This document shows, in pieces, positions 1 to 9,418 of a DNA stretch of 33,810 nucleotides. Position numbers and translations under genes: made by a program. The DNA is from Candidatus Omnitrophota bacterium (GTDB lineage: Bacteria > Omnitrophota > Gorgyraeia > Tantalellales > Tantalellaceae), in NCBI GenBank assembly GCA_016783605.1, contig JADHWG010000013.1, positions 1 to 33,810 on the forward strand. Direction: 5' to 3'. Position 1 is the first letter of the stretch, and every line of letters starts with the position of its first letter. The notes beneath the pieces were generated by a model. That model had not been told where the DNA came from and did not search any database. It saw only the letters and a list, made by a program, of their open reading frames with translations.

Positions 1-3000
1 GGCAGTATTTCTCTTGAAGAAAGTTTGGACTTTTTACGGATGTATTTAGCACTCAGTATTAACAGTCACCGTGAAGGGGTTTTTGGTATACCTGTATTGG
101 GGAATGTCGCTGGTCGTTATAAATTACTTCCGGAGACAACCGAGCAGATAGTTCGTGTTCTGGCAAAATATGACAAAGAGAGGAACATCGAGAAGATAAA
201 GAAAGAAGTAACATCATTTTTGACAAAAGATAGATCTCAAAAAGATAAATCAAGGTCTTTGCACAAGCTTTTCACCAGGTGTGATAGTAATGGGTTCAGC
301 GTTCCGGAATCTTTCCTCGAATTATCAAAAGCAATGACAGCGGCAAACTCCATTTTCAAGGATGATCAGAATAACAGCATCTTATCCTCCGAAGAGATGT
401 TGAGCCACATTCAAACATTTGTCGAATACAGAGGACAAAAAGAAGCCACGAAGAAAATAGACCCGGACGGAGTCCGAGGCTCTCTTCTTCCCGCCCATGC
501 CGAAGGTATGCCGCTTGAGAACCCTCAACCGATTTCAAAGAATGGGATTTGGGATATAGGTGGGATTAAGGAAAGTGTAATACCGGACGCGGCTCGGCTG
601 GTTGTTGGTGAAACAACCGTTTATATAGATAACGATCTTATCCGGCAATATAAGGCGTTTGGATTTGAAGATCAAAAGTCCTTTGTCGAATTTCTGAGTG
701 GCTTTTTCGCGGATGAAATTTTGGCGTGTCCGATAACACAGAAAGAGCTGGTTATTTCTGTTCTTGACACAGCTGGATACCTTTTTGAGGATCATTTGGC
801 TAATGGATTTATTGGCATTCATCGGTCATTGTTTGAAAAACTTGGTTCTACCCCGCAAACCGCGCGTGAGCTTCTTGCTGTCGGTCTTAAACATGAACTT
901 TCGCATGAGGCGTTATTTATGGAAAGGGAAGTGCTTATTGCTAATTCCATGAATGCTGACGAATTTATTGGTCGCAATCGCGCTGATATTAAAAAGGCTA
1001 TGCGGAAAAAAGGGCTTTGGCGGGAAGTGGAAAAGAGGATGCTTGAAGAGGACATAAAGAACGCTGAAAAAATGGGGCTGAACATACAAGAGATCATCTC
1101 AAGCGGTCTTTTATCCGAATCAGCGCCTTTTGCGCGTGGAATGGTTAGGGGAAGTGTTCGAAGTGAAGAGGTAGATAAAGAATTTTTGCAAAAACCGCCG
1201 CCGGGAGCGGGCGGAGAGATTGAGCAGGTACTTATTGATCCGGCGGAGGTTATACGGAGCGATGGGTGGAGGTCTTTGGCGAATACGGTGTCTTTTATGA
1301 GAGAAATCCTGAATTCATCTTGGAAATCAAGATTGGAGAATAAAGAATATTTTGAAATGTGTGAAAACAAAAATTTTCGGGAAAAAGCTCAGGAGATTTT
1401 TGAAAAGAGAAAGATGATTCCAGCGAGAATAGATACCTACATATTTAACCAAAATAAATATATTGAAAATGCTTTGGTAGAGCTTATCGCGAACGCCCAG
1501 GACGCTGAAATCGAAGAGAAAGCTATCGGCCGGTTCGGCGCGGGATTTTATCAGATTTTTCAGGAATTATACAAAACGCAAGGTGCTTCAATAGTTGTTA
1601 CTACGTCAGATGATGGAAAAAAAGCGTTAAGAACAGAATTTAAATTGATAAGTGGAGAGGTTTGTTACAAGGAACCGGAGATAGTAACAGAAAAAGTGGA
1701 ACAGGGCACTAAAATAGAAGTTAAACGCGAGTTATCGCCTGATGAAATAAATGAGCGCATTAAATACGCGAAATCTAAATTAAAAGCTAATACACGCGGG
1801 AAAATAATGATAAATGGAGAATGGATAAATGATGTCAGAAAATACCGGTATATTAATGGGGATGCACTCCCGCCTATGCCTAATATTCCCGCTATTCAGG
1901 TTGAGGTAACGAAAACAGGGTATGTAGTTACGGATAGAGGACGCGGCATAAGCGCTAAGAAGATGTTTGAGAAACTTTTAACGCCTAAAGAGTCTCCGAA
2001 TGCCATGGAAGGCGCGGCTAAAGAAAAAAGTTCTGAGGTGAGGGAAGAGACGAAGATATTTTATTGTAATGAGATTCCCGCTTCCGCGGGAATGACAGAG
2101 GGTGCGGGAATGACAGAAGGTGCGGGAATGACAGAGGGTGCGGGAATGACAGAGGGTGCGGGAATGACAAAAGGAGAAGGACAAGGCGTTGTTTCTATAC
2201 AGGTGAGCGGGGTGATTAACGTTGATGTTCCGATTTTCGGGATGAATATACCGCGAGAGATGATAATAGAGCTTCCGCATGATACGTGGCTTCCGGAATC
2301 CAGGGACGATATCGCGCTGGATGAAATGACAAAAGAAGGACTTATCGCGGCGATGAAAAAAATAACGGATTTGAATAGGGATATTAAAGACCGCTATAGT
2401 CTTTTAAACGCGCTTTCGGTCTTAGTTAAAGAGCTTACAAAAGATACGGAAGACAAAACCTTGCTGTATGAGCTTAAAAAGTTGTGTGGCGTTCTCATCC
2501 GAAAAGAAAAAGCGGAAGGTAAAATAATATTGCCGAACAAAAAAGTATTTATGAATCTTCTCTTACCGGCGGATAAAAAAGATGCTCTTATTTATCTAAA
2601 TGAGGCGCTGTATGAATTTAATCCCGGTTTTTTACCGGGTGCTGAAAAAGTAAAAAATTTCTCTTCCAAAACACACGTGCTTTATACGGCGGATTTGGAT
2701 ACTTCAGGCGACAACGACATATATTTAGAAGGTAAATATGCCAATGAAAAGGGCTGGATCATTATAGACAAAACTATATGGGAGAAGGACAAAAAAGATC
2801 CTGTTTTAATCAATCTTTTGCTTAATTTAGGTATTTCGTACGGGGATAGGGGGCGTGATTTAGGGAACGTAAGTGCCGAAAGAGAGGCAGAGACTCGTCC
2901 GGATGTGACGGAAATTACTAAGGGTATATCATTTATCCAGGATGATGTAAGTGAAAAAAAGATTGCCGAAATTGTAAAGAATATTTTTTCTAAAAGAGCA

Positions 3001-6000
3001 GAAATGATTCTTGGGTCATTTGACGAAGACGATCAGGAATTTATCAGGCAGAAAGCGGCTGAAGCCGTGCGTGCCGGTATTGTAACGGAGGCAAATATTC
3101 CCGAAACAGCCGCGAATTTTGAGGCGTGGCTTGATCTTGTGGTAAAACTGAAAGACGTAATCTCGGAGTTTTCCATAAGCGCTCTCAGGGACAATTGGGT
3201 CGCGAAAGAATTTTTCTGTACCGGGGTCAATGTATTTAGTGGGGATATGCTTTTAGAGATGAAAAAGGCGGGGGATAAAATTTATTTTTGGTATAAGGAC
3301 ACGGTGATTGAAAATCAGAAACTATTTGAAATGGACTTAAATGGCAAAATTAGTCTTCTTGGAGAAAAAATGGAGCCGGTTTTTGTTGGGGATGATGTGT
3401 ATTTCTACGAGTGGGACGAAGGTAGAGAGGCTTTTCAGCTTAGGAACCTCAAGAATGAGGTGATATTGTACGATATAATAAAACTAAGTTCCTCAATGGA
3501 TATGAATGAAATAATAGCTGTAACATTAAATAAAGATGATCGTGTAAAGTTTAACATTATACAAAAAGGTGAAATTTCTGAATTTTGTGAAATAGATTTT
3601 TATCAAGCGACCGAATTTTTACCTTTCGAAAGTATACCATTCATTAGGAAAAGTGGTAAATATGTCTTTGTGGTTAAAGACAAAAATTCCGCGCAAGATG
3701 TTTATAGAATAAATTCCAAAGGACACGTTGTGAAGGTGTATTGGAAAGGCATGACATTGGTGAGTTTGGGAACAATATCGGATATTAAAGTTCTGGAAAA
3801 CGGCAGTTTTATGGTTTCGGGAATGTTTCCGAACATGTTTGAATTACTCATCAACAAGACGATCAAAAAAGAATTTGATATATTTCTTTTTGATGTTGAC
3901 GGAGTTTTGATCCAAAACCCTACGGGATCAGGTCATTCGATAGAACCTAAAGGGAAAATAGTAAAAAGGTATGATGGCTATATTTATTTTGTAGAATTTG
4001 GTTTTCTCAAAAGATGGAAAGGCGGAAGGGATGTAGAAATATTTGTGGAGAATAGGGGTTTTATGGCGGTGGATATGGATGAGGCGCGTACGCTTCAACC
4101 GCCATTACTTCCGTTACAGCCCATGCATGGCGAAATAATGGACATACAGTTTTCAGAGAACCACGCATACATTAAGGAAAAAAGAAAAGTAATAACGACA
4201 ACAGCTCCTAGTCCTGTTGAAAACAAAAGAATAATAAAATCTTCATTAAAAGACGGACGGTGCAATGTAATTGGTACATGTACGGGACTGTCGTGGACCA
4301 AGAAGGAAATTCGTGTGGGGGATAAGTTGTGTTTTCATTTGGAAGGCGCGGATGCTTTTGAATCACACATAGCCATAATTGGTGTTGATGATAGTATAAC
4401 ACAAGTGGATTTTAAAAATAAAATTACGAATATTCGGGTGATTGATAACTTGCTTTATGTGACGGAAAGGACAGAGTTTAAAATGCCATCCAGGGTTTTA
4501 TGTGCAAAGAACACGATATATAGAATTACTGCGGAAGGCTGGAAAGAACCAGTTTATGAAATCAGCGGTCATGCTTTGAATATCCTAAAACCGGGTAATT
4601 TAGAAGCAGATTCGCGATTTATCTTTAAAAGGATAGATGAACAGTTACCACATAAAGAAAGAGTGTTCACTATGGAAACCGCCATATTTAACATGGAAAC
4701 CGGGAAAGAAAACAGAATAAGAGGATATCGTATGGGAGATGAAGACGCATTGATAAATAACAACATTGTTCAGGTTGATAACACGAAAATTATACTTCGA
4801 CCGACATTCAATTCTGTTATCAATAATCAGAAATTATTCGGCCGAAATCTCGAAAAACTGGAAAAATCAATACCTCAAATCGGTAGGTATATACCGGAAT
4901 TGGCAGAAAAAGAAATCTTGCAGTTAATATCCACTTTACAAACACGTGAGAACTGGATGCCGGCATATATCTTTCTGTTCCCGCGTTTTGATGAAGAAGG
5001 CATGGATAAACTGGAAAATGTATTTAATGAGATCTTTCAAAAAGCAAAAAGTGTTAAGGAAATAAGGACGATATTTTCGTTTGTTAATGATGTTCTTTGG
5101 GATGTGAACGATAAGGATATGGCGCGTGGTGTCTTGGAAAGATGGATGCGGATTTTTTCATGTAACAGGGAACTTGCGGATATTGTTTCTCAGAAAATGC
5201 AGGAGGCAATTTGTGTGGATAGTGGTGAAATTCCGATTGATCTTCGGCCACTTACGATTTATTGTGATTTTCCAAGCACGCTTAATCAACTGCCGCAGGA
5301 GGTTCATTTCTTTCTAAATTTTCTGGTACAAGAAAAGATCACCGCGCCGAAAGTTATCAAATCCGATCGTTTTGAAGGCGGAAAAATCGATGGGGAAATT
5401 CTGAAGAATCGGCCTTTGGCGGCGCTTATGAGGCTCAGACAAAAAGCTCCGGAAAGCGTCATGCGACGTGATATTGAGTGGAGCACGATAATGGATAAAA
5501 TTAAAGAGGTTAATGATGAAGAGCTCGGAGGTATCAAACGTGAAATTACGGGCGCCGTTAACGGTCAGGATAAAAAACAGATGTTTTTTATCCGGGAATT
5601 CGGTCAGAACGCGCGTGACGCCATTAGATCGATGTTGGGGGTAAAAGTTAAAAGCGGATTTTTGGGGCACGGATTCTATACAGGGTTTGCCGGCAAATGT
5701 GATGAAATAAGGATAATTACAGGCAACGGCAAAGAAACTTATGAACTTGTGCTTATCCCGGAATATGACGCCAAAGAGGACCTCACGGACGCCCAAATAA
5801 AAACAATGACGAAGTATCTTTCAGATTATAAAGGGACGCGTATTGAAAAAGCCGAATTTTTTGAATCTCAGGCTGATATGGACGCTATGATCAAGATTAT
5901 GTATTCGAGATATCAGGCAAAGAAGTTTTTGGGCGCGGTTCCTGCCAAAGGAGCTGGAGGCGTTACATTTCTTTTTAATGATGAGGTGATAAATGAGGAC

Positions 6001-8856
6001 GGATATCTGAACGAAGATCCCAACAGGATCGTTAAAATTACCAGCGGTATGACGGAGCGTCCCAATGATAGAGGTTATTACGAATGGATCGCGTCGTGTG
6101 AAGACCCTGTGGGGATGGATCTTTTTACGATTCTCAATAAATTGCTCCCGCCGGATGTTTCAGGAAAACCGTCTCATGGAAAAACATCCGCGGCGGATAT
6201 AGGCAAAGGTATAAAATCAAGTTTCAGTAAATCCGGGACAACCCGGGTAAACGTTGATAATCTTTATGTAGACAAAATTGACAGCAAATATACGCGTTTG
6301 GTTCCTGAGTCGATTTTGAAAATACTGCTAAAAAAAGGCTGGAACATTGAGTTTCCCGCCGGAACGCCTGTTCCGAGAACCCGAAACGGTGTGATTAATC
6401 CAGGGCAGTATGAAAAGTGGATCGCGGTTTCAGCGTTTAAAGCGTTGATTGATCTATATATTCGAGAGAAAGACGTTGAGATTCCGCTTATTCCGAAAGA
6501 TTACGTATATTCAAGAACAAGCATTATTGAACCCGCCAGAGATGTTGCCGGAGACGTTGAGATGATAAAACAAGATTATCCGGAAGGTGTGAATTTTGAA
6601 AAATATCTGAAAGATCCGTTCGCTTTAGTCCAGCTTTTAACGGTTATTGAGGTGATTTACGACGGGGAGGAATTTACGATCAACGAAACTAAAAGGAGAG
6701 TTTTAAAGGAATATGAGAAAAAAGATGCAACAGAAGTAAGTTTAAAAGGTGTATTACCTCCGGGAATGGAAGATCAGGCGAAAAGAGCCGAAGACTATAT
6801 CCGCGGTAAGGTTTCTGCCATAGAAGCGGATATAGATGATTTGTTGGACGAACCTGTATTTCGGGTTTTTAGGAATTTTTTTAGCGAACTAAACCGATTT
6901 ATAGAAGCGGAAAATAATACCAGCTTGTTCGAATGTGTTTATAACGCGACGAATGATGCTTCCGCCGCGAAAAATAGCAGACATGTGTGGTGGAATTTGG
7001 CTCATCATTCCTATATTTTAGATCCCTTTGTTGATTTTATTACTAAAGGAGATACCGGTGGGAATTTTCAGAAGTTTATTGATACCTACATTCACGAATC
7101 TGCGCACATAGAAGAACGTTCCGTCTCTTCCAAATATAGGCGTCAATCCACGCATCAGGTGGAGCAAGATGTAAAAGATTCTTTCGGTTGGATAATGAAA
7201 AAACTTTTAACCAAAATGATAAAGGAGATAAAACCTTTGGAAGAGTTTCGTCAGGAATTCCGCGCGTCTATGTCGTATTCGGACGAAGAATTAAAAAAGT
7301 CCTATGATAAGGTAATGGCAGAAATAAAAAATCGAAGAAAAACAGCCATCACCGGCGATATCATTAAAGGGTTTAAGCCTGATGAAGAAGCGCGGCTTCG
7401 CGCGGAGATATTGGCTAATAGCGGTGCGGTGATGGAGGCGAATGAGGATGTTGTGAAAGTTGTGGAGGAGAGGTGCCGGGGGCTTAAGGGGAATGTTGAG
7501 TTTTTATTGGAGACAAGAGGGGTTTCTGAAATTCAGATCAAAAAGGTTATGTATGCTTTGGAATCGCCGCGGACGGCATTTAAATGGTTTATGGCTGTTG
7601 TAGAGGGGAAGAATAAATATCTTTTGGGGCATGAAAGCGCTTTGGCTGTTAATGTCATAAAGTATCTTTTGGTGCAGGAAAAATTGCAGGGGATCGAAGA
7701 GCTTGTTGATGAATATATTCTGCATGAAGCTTTGGAGAATTTGAATTTTGGGTGTTCGAAATCTGAAAAACACTATGAAATTATTAAGTTTACAAGTTTA
7801 TATTTCAGGCATAAAACATACAACGCCCCTGTTTTAACGCCTTTGGGGAAAGCTTTGAGGGCTTTTATAGATATTTCCGTTCGGAACAAAGGAACTGTTA
7901 ACAGTATGCTAAGGGTGCAACCTGCTAATGTTATGCCTCTAGAGCCTGTTGAAGAAATTCAAAAAACTGGGCAAGTACCACAATCTAACATATCCGGAGT
8001 CGGTAACGAAGAAACGGGTTTTCAGCCTTACAATAGCAGTGTGAAACCGGAATTTAAACCGTTATTTTCCGATCCTGAAAGACCGGCAAAATTTGAAAAG
8101 TTAGTTCCCAAATCTCCTATACCGCGATTCGAAACGACAACTTTCGTAAAAACGCATGATACGGTCAAAGATCGAAAAGCGGCGACCATTGAGGCGTTTA
8201 ATAGCGAACCTCCGACAAGAGAGCGCGATCCGATCGCGATAGTGGGACTTCCGGCGTGGATGAAAGGCGAGGTTAAGCTCCTCAATGGGTTGAAGAGGGA
8301 TATAAGCCGTGCTCTGGGGCGTGCCGGGCATGGCAAGCCGAACGATCCGCATAAGGTTGATTTCTTTTTTATGGGCAAAAATAAGCCGAAAGAGACAAAA
8401 ACGAGTATAACAAATATTTTACGCAAATATGAAAACAGAAAATCCGTTCTATTTATACCTGAAATGCCGGAGTTGAAGATAAAATCTGACTCTGTATACG
8501 TAAAAGGTTTGGAAAAGGAGTTTGAGAAAAACCTTACGATAGTTCCCGATGCCTATACCGACCTGGATTTTTCTGAGAAAGGAAAAGTTTTTGTGGATAT
8601 TACCGCGCGTATCGCGATAACGCGGCTTATCGGATGGTATAAAGAATCAGAGATTTCCGGCAATTCGTTCGCGCAAATTGAGGCGATGACGGCGTTAACG
8701 GAATATCTTTTAAAAATTACCGGGGAAGACGCGACGAAGATAAAGGACTTAAACGTATTGCTCAAAAACTTGCTTCTAAGGATAAGACCGGTGGATTATA
8801 ACGGTGATTTTAAAAATTGGGAAAAAGCTCAAAAGGCTCTGGCGACGTCGCTGTAA
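1..8856 (+). CDS. Giant multidomain protein with two GHKL-like ATPase motif sets and two HExxH motifs (5' partial)
   Basis: The frame is open from base 1, so the gene starts outside the window; TTG at 25 is only the first in-window start codon. At least 2,951 residues (numbering below from TTG 25). I see HELSH at 290-294 (metalloprotease-like). A GHKL/HSP90-like set follows: N-box ELIANAQDA near 486-494, glycine box IGRFGAGFY 501-509, GT 561-562, and DRGRGI 637-642. A beta-rich, propeller-like stretch spans about 1060-1580. A second set is N-box FGQNARDAI (Asn1862), GFLGHGFY 1878-1885, GT 1937-1938 and EDPVGM near 2026-2031. A second HExxH, HESAH, is at 2357-2361. The C-terminal domain (about 2730-2943) is alpha/beta and ends KALATSL. 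No signal peptide can be judged. Giant proteins like this are typical of Omnitrophota; function is unknown. I infer an ATP-binding, possibly chaperone- or protease-like machine. Confidence 0.9.
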   Translation, partial: GSISLEESLDFLRMYLALSINSHREGVFGIPVLGNVAGRYKLLPETTEQIVRVLAKYDKERNIEKIKKEVTSFLTKDRSQKDKSRSLHKLFTRCDSNGFSVPESFLELSKAMTAANSIFKDDQNNSILSSEEMLSHIQTFVEYRGQKEATKKIDPDGVRGSLLPAHAEGMPLENPQPISKNGIWDIGGIKESVIPDAARLVVGETTVYIDNDLIRQYKAFGFEDQKSFVEFLSGFFADEILACPITQKELVISVLDTAGYLFEDHLANGFIGIHRSLFEKLGSTPQTARELLAVGLKHELSHEALFMEREVLIANSMNADEFIGRNRADIKKAMRKKGLWREVEKRMLEEDIKNAEKMGLNIQEIISSGLLSESAPFARGMVRGSVRSEEVDKEFLQKPPPGAGGEIEQVLIDPAEVIRSDGWRSLANTVSFMREILNSSWKSRLENKEYFEMCENKNFREKAQEIFEKRKMIPARIDTYIFNQNKYIENALVELIANAQDAEIEEKAIGRFGAGFYQIFQELYKTQGASIVVTTSDDGKKALRTEFKLISGEVCYKEPEIVTEKVEQGTKIEVKRELSPDEINERIKYAKSKLKANTRGKIMINGEWINDVRKYRYINGDALPPMPNIPAIQVEVTKTGYVVTDRGRGISAKKMFEKLLTPKESPNAMEGAAKEKSSEVREETKIFYCNEIPASAGMTEGAGMTEGAGMTEGAGMTEGAGMTKGEGQGVVSIQVSGVINVDVPIFGMNIPREMIIELPHDTWLPESRDDIALDEMTKEGLIAAMKKITDLNRDIKDRYSLLNALSVLVKELTKDTEDKTLLYELKKLCGVLIRKEKAEGKIILPNKKVFMNLLLPADKKDALIYLNEALYEFNPGFLPGAEKVKNFSSKTHVLYTADLDTSGDNDIYLEGKYANEKGWIIIDKTIWEKDKKDPVLINLLLNLGISYGDRGRDLGNVSAEREAETRPDVTEITKGISFIQDDVSEKKIAEIVKNIFSKRAEMILGSFDEDDQEFIRQKAAEAVRAGIVTEANIPETAANFEAWLDLVVKLKDVISEFSISALRDNWVAKEFFCTGVNVFSGDMLLEMKKAGDKIYFWYKDTVIENQKLFEMDLNGKISLLGEKMEPVFVGDDVYFYEWDEGREAFQLRNLKNEVILYDIIKLSSSMDMNEIIAVTLNKDDRVKFNIIQKGEISEFCEIDFYQATEFLPFESIPFIRKSGKYVFVVKDKNSAQDVYRINSKGHVVKVYWKGMTLVSLGTISDIKVLENGSFMVSGMFPNMFELLINKTIKKEFDIFLFDVDGVLIQNPTGSGHSIEPKGKIVKRYDGYIYFVEFGFLKRWKGGRDVEIFVENRGFMAVDMDEARTLQPPLLPLQPMHGEIMDIQFSENHAYIKEKRKVITTTAPSPVENKRIIKSSLKDGRCNVIGTCTGLSWTKKEIRVGDKLCFHLEGADAFESHIAIIGVDDSITQVDFKNKITNIRVIDNLLYVTERTEFKMPSRVLCAKNTIYRITAEGWKEPVYEISGHALNILKPGNLEADSRFIFKRIDEQLPHKERVFTMETAIFNMETGKENRIRGYRMGDEDALINNNIVQVDNTKIILRPTFNSVINNQKLFGRNLEKLEKSIPQIGRYIPELAEKEILQLISTLQTRENWMPAYIFLFPRFDEEGMDKLENVFNEIFQKAKSVKEIRTIFSFVNDVLWDVNDKDMARGVLERWMRIFSCNRELADIVSQKMQEAICVDSGEIPIDLRPLTIYCDFPSTLNQLPQEVHFFLNFLVQEKITAPKVIKSDRFEGGKIDGEILKNRPLAALMRLRQKAPESVMRRDIEWSTIMDKIKEVNDEELGGIKREITGAVNGQDKKQMFFIREFGQNARDAIRSMLGVKVKSGFLGHGFYTGFAGKCDEIRIITGNGKETYELVLIPEYDAKEDLTDAQIKTMTKYLSDYKGTRIEKAEFFESQADMDAMIKIMYSRYQAKKFLGAVPAKGAGGVTFLFNDEVINEDGYLNEDPNRIVKITSGMTERPNDRGYYEWIASCEDPVGMDLFTILNKLLPPDVSGKPSHGKTSAADIGKGIKSSFSKSGTTRVNVDNLYVDKIDSKYTRLVPESILKILLKKGWNIEFPAGTPVPRTRNGVINPGQYEKWIAVSAFKALIDLYIREKDVEIPLIPKDYVYSRTSIIEPARDVAGDVEMIKQDYPEGVNFEKYLKDPFALVQLLTVIEVIYDGEEFTINETKRRVLKEYEKKDATEVSLKGVLPPGMEDQAKRAEDYIRGKVSAIEADIDDLLDEPVFRVFRNFFSELNRFIEAENNTSLFECVYNATNDASAAKNSRHVWWNLAHHSYILDPFVDFITKGDTGGNFQKFIDTYIHESAHIEERSVSSKYRRQSTHQVEQDVKDSFGWIMKKLLTKMIKEIKPLEEFRQEFRASMSYSDEELKKSYDKVMAEIKNRRKTAITGDIIKGFKPDEEARLRAEILANSGAVMEANEDVVKVVEERCRGLKGNVEFLLETRGVSEIQIKKVMYALESPRTAFKWFMAVVEGKNKYLLGHESALAVNVIKYLLVQEKLQGIEELVDEYILHEALENLNFGCSKSEKHYEIIKFTSLYFRHKTYNAPVLTPLGKALRAFIDISVRNKGTVNSMLRVQPANVMPLEPVEEIQKTGQVPQSNISGVGNEETGFQPYNSSVKPEFKPLFSDPERPAKFEKLVPKSPIPRFETTTFVKTHDTVKDRKAATIEAFNSEPPTRERDPIAIVGLPAWMKGEVKLLNGLKRDISRALGRAGHGKPNDPHKVDFFFMGKNKPKETKTSITNILRKYENRKSVLFIPEMPELKIKSDSVYVKGLEKEFEKNLTIVPDAYTDLDFSEKGKVFVDITARIAITRLIGWYKESEISGNSFAQIEAMTALTEYLLKITGEDATKIKDLNVLLKNLLLRIRPVDYNGDFKNWEKAQKALATSL
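2071..2175. repeat. In-frame palindromic repeat plus five 18-bp tandem units inside the giant gene
   Basis: A palindrome of the type ATTCCCGC...GCGGGAAT lies at 2073-2094. Its right arm leads into five tandem 18-bp units (2086-2175, unit GCGGGAATGACAGAGGGT with few changes). They encode AGMTEG five times without breaking the frame. The insert sits just after the first DRGRGI motif, before a stretch that resumes with a normal domain sequence (VDVPIFGMNIPREM). This looks like an intergenic-type repeat that landed in a surface loop and then expanded by slippage. Confidence 0.9.
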
Positions 8857-8863
8857 AATTGTT

Positions 8864-8947
8864 CTACGATTTTTTATAGAAAATAATAATGGCGAAGTCA
8901 ATTAACAATATGCTTACGGCTATGAAGTAAAGAATGGTATCAGTCAT
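8864..8947 (-). CDS. 27-residue single-span membrane micropeptide
   Basis: ATG at 8947 down to TAG at 8864 gives a 27-residue product. It is one hydrophobic helix (ILYFIAVSILLIDFAIIIFY) followed by a KKS tail, so the basic C-terminus is probably cytoplasmic. It is the third gene of a compact minus-strand set, starting six bases after the stop of the 26-residue gene. No family is recognised. The composition, the tight spacing and the same layout (one helix plus Lys-rich tail) as its neighbour support a real gene over chance; size is reminiscent of KdpF-like subunits, but there is no kdp context. Confidence 0.55.
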   Translation of the reverse strand: MTDTILYFIAVSILLIDFAIIIFYKKS

Positions 8948-8953
8948 AATAGA

Positions 8954-9034
8954 TTATTTCTTTCCCTTGACAATCACAATAAGGATAACCAGTGCTAATA
9001 TTCCGGCAAAGATATAGAAAGTAAGAAGATTCAT
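8954..9034 (-). CDS. 26-residue single-span membrane micropeptide
   Basis: ATG at 9034 to TAA at 8954 encodes 26 residues: a short polar start (MNLLT), a helix (FYIFAGILALVILIVIV) and a KGKK tail. The start codon overlaps the stop of the upstream 68-residue gene as ATGA (9034-9031), which predicts translational coupling. The Lys-rich end predicts an inside C-terminus. I recognise no family. The coupling and the twin micropeptide directly downstream are the main support. Confidence 0.6.
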   Translation of the reverse strand: MNLLTFYIFAGILALVILIVIVKGKK

Positions 9035-9237
9035 GATTCTCCCGAATCCATTTTAGATAGTTTTAAAGAAATGCTTAAAAATAAAATTGTCATAGCCAGT
9101 CCGACCAAGCAAGTAAGCCATGGAATTTTTCCTGCCGCGTCCGGAACAAGTATTCCAATAACCAATGACGCAAATATAATCTTCGCACTGTCTGAAAAAA
9201 AGTTAACAAATATTTGTAATTCTTTTCGACCTATCAT
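9031..9237 (-). CDS. Small membrane protein, two predicted spans
   Basis: 68 residues. An N-terminal amphipathic part (MIGRKELQIFVNFFSDSAK) precedes two hydrophobic segments at about 20-31 and 41-57, separated by a short loop with PDAAGKIPW; the tail is SKMDSGES. It leads a three-gene minus-strand operon of tiny membrane proteins, sharing an ATGA overlap with the next. A TTGACA-16-TACACT promoter ends only six bases before the ATG, so the mRNA is probably leaderless. The length and layout resemble uncharacterised small membrane proteins seen in many uncultivated bacteria. Function unknown; the ORF is well supported by promoter and coupling. Confidence 0.7.
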   Translation of the reverse strand: MIGRKELQIFVNFFSDSAKIIFASLVIGILVPDAAGKIPWLTCLVGLAMTILFLSISLKLSKMDSGES

Positions 9238-9243
9238 GTTGTT

Positions 9244-9271
9244 AGTGTACCGTACATTAGCTGGTTGTCAA
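9244..9271 (-). promoter_or_regulatory. Sigma-70 promoter giving a probable leaderless transcript
   Basis: On the minus strand, TTGACA (9271-9266) is followed by a 16-base spacer and TACACT (9249-9244). The ATG of the 68-residue gene begins at 9237, six bases past the -10 box, so transcription would start at or beside the A of ATG. No Shine-Dalgarno is visible upstream. Confidence 0.7.
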
Positions 9272-9294
9272 GAGTTTCTATGAATTTTATTCAT

Positions 9295-9416
9295 GGGTCT
9301 GTGCGCAAAACACCTTTTTCTGTCATCCTCACGCTTGTCCGGCAAAGCCGGACAAGCGTGAGGATGACAAGTGGGGAGGGCGAGGATAACATTTTGGGGT
9401 ATTTTGCGACAGTCCC
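9295..9416. mobile_element. MITE-like palindromic element, copy 1
   Basis: The outer ends are a mutated GGGTCTGTGCGCAAAACACC on the left and GGTATTTTGCGACAGTCCC on the right. An inner near-perfect palindrome (TGTCATCCTCACGC... to ...GCGTGAGGATGACA) is folded around CCGGCAAAGCCGG. Terminal repeats match the cleaner copy at 24655-24783. No transposase is encoded. No target duplication is visible, so one end may have been rearranged; the right end abuts a duplicated piece of the giant gene. Confidence 0.75.
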
Positions 9417-9418
9417 AA

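Noticed and set aside
2086-2175. Tandem repeats considered as a CRISPR array
   Set aside because: Units are 18 bp and directly adjacent with no spacers, and they encode protein in frame.
1978-2280. Minus-strand frame of 100 codons with repeated CHSRT
   Set aside because: It is the antisense reading of the 18-bp tandem repeat inside the giant gene.
3892-3909. DVDGVL, a HAD-phosphatase-like motif in the giant protein
   Set aside because: It lies in a beta-rich propeller-like region and no other HAD motif follows at suitable spacing. I treat it as chance.
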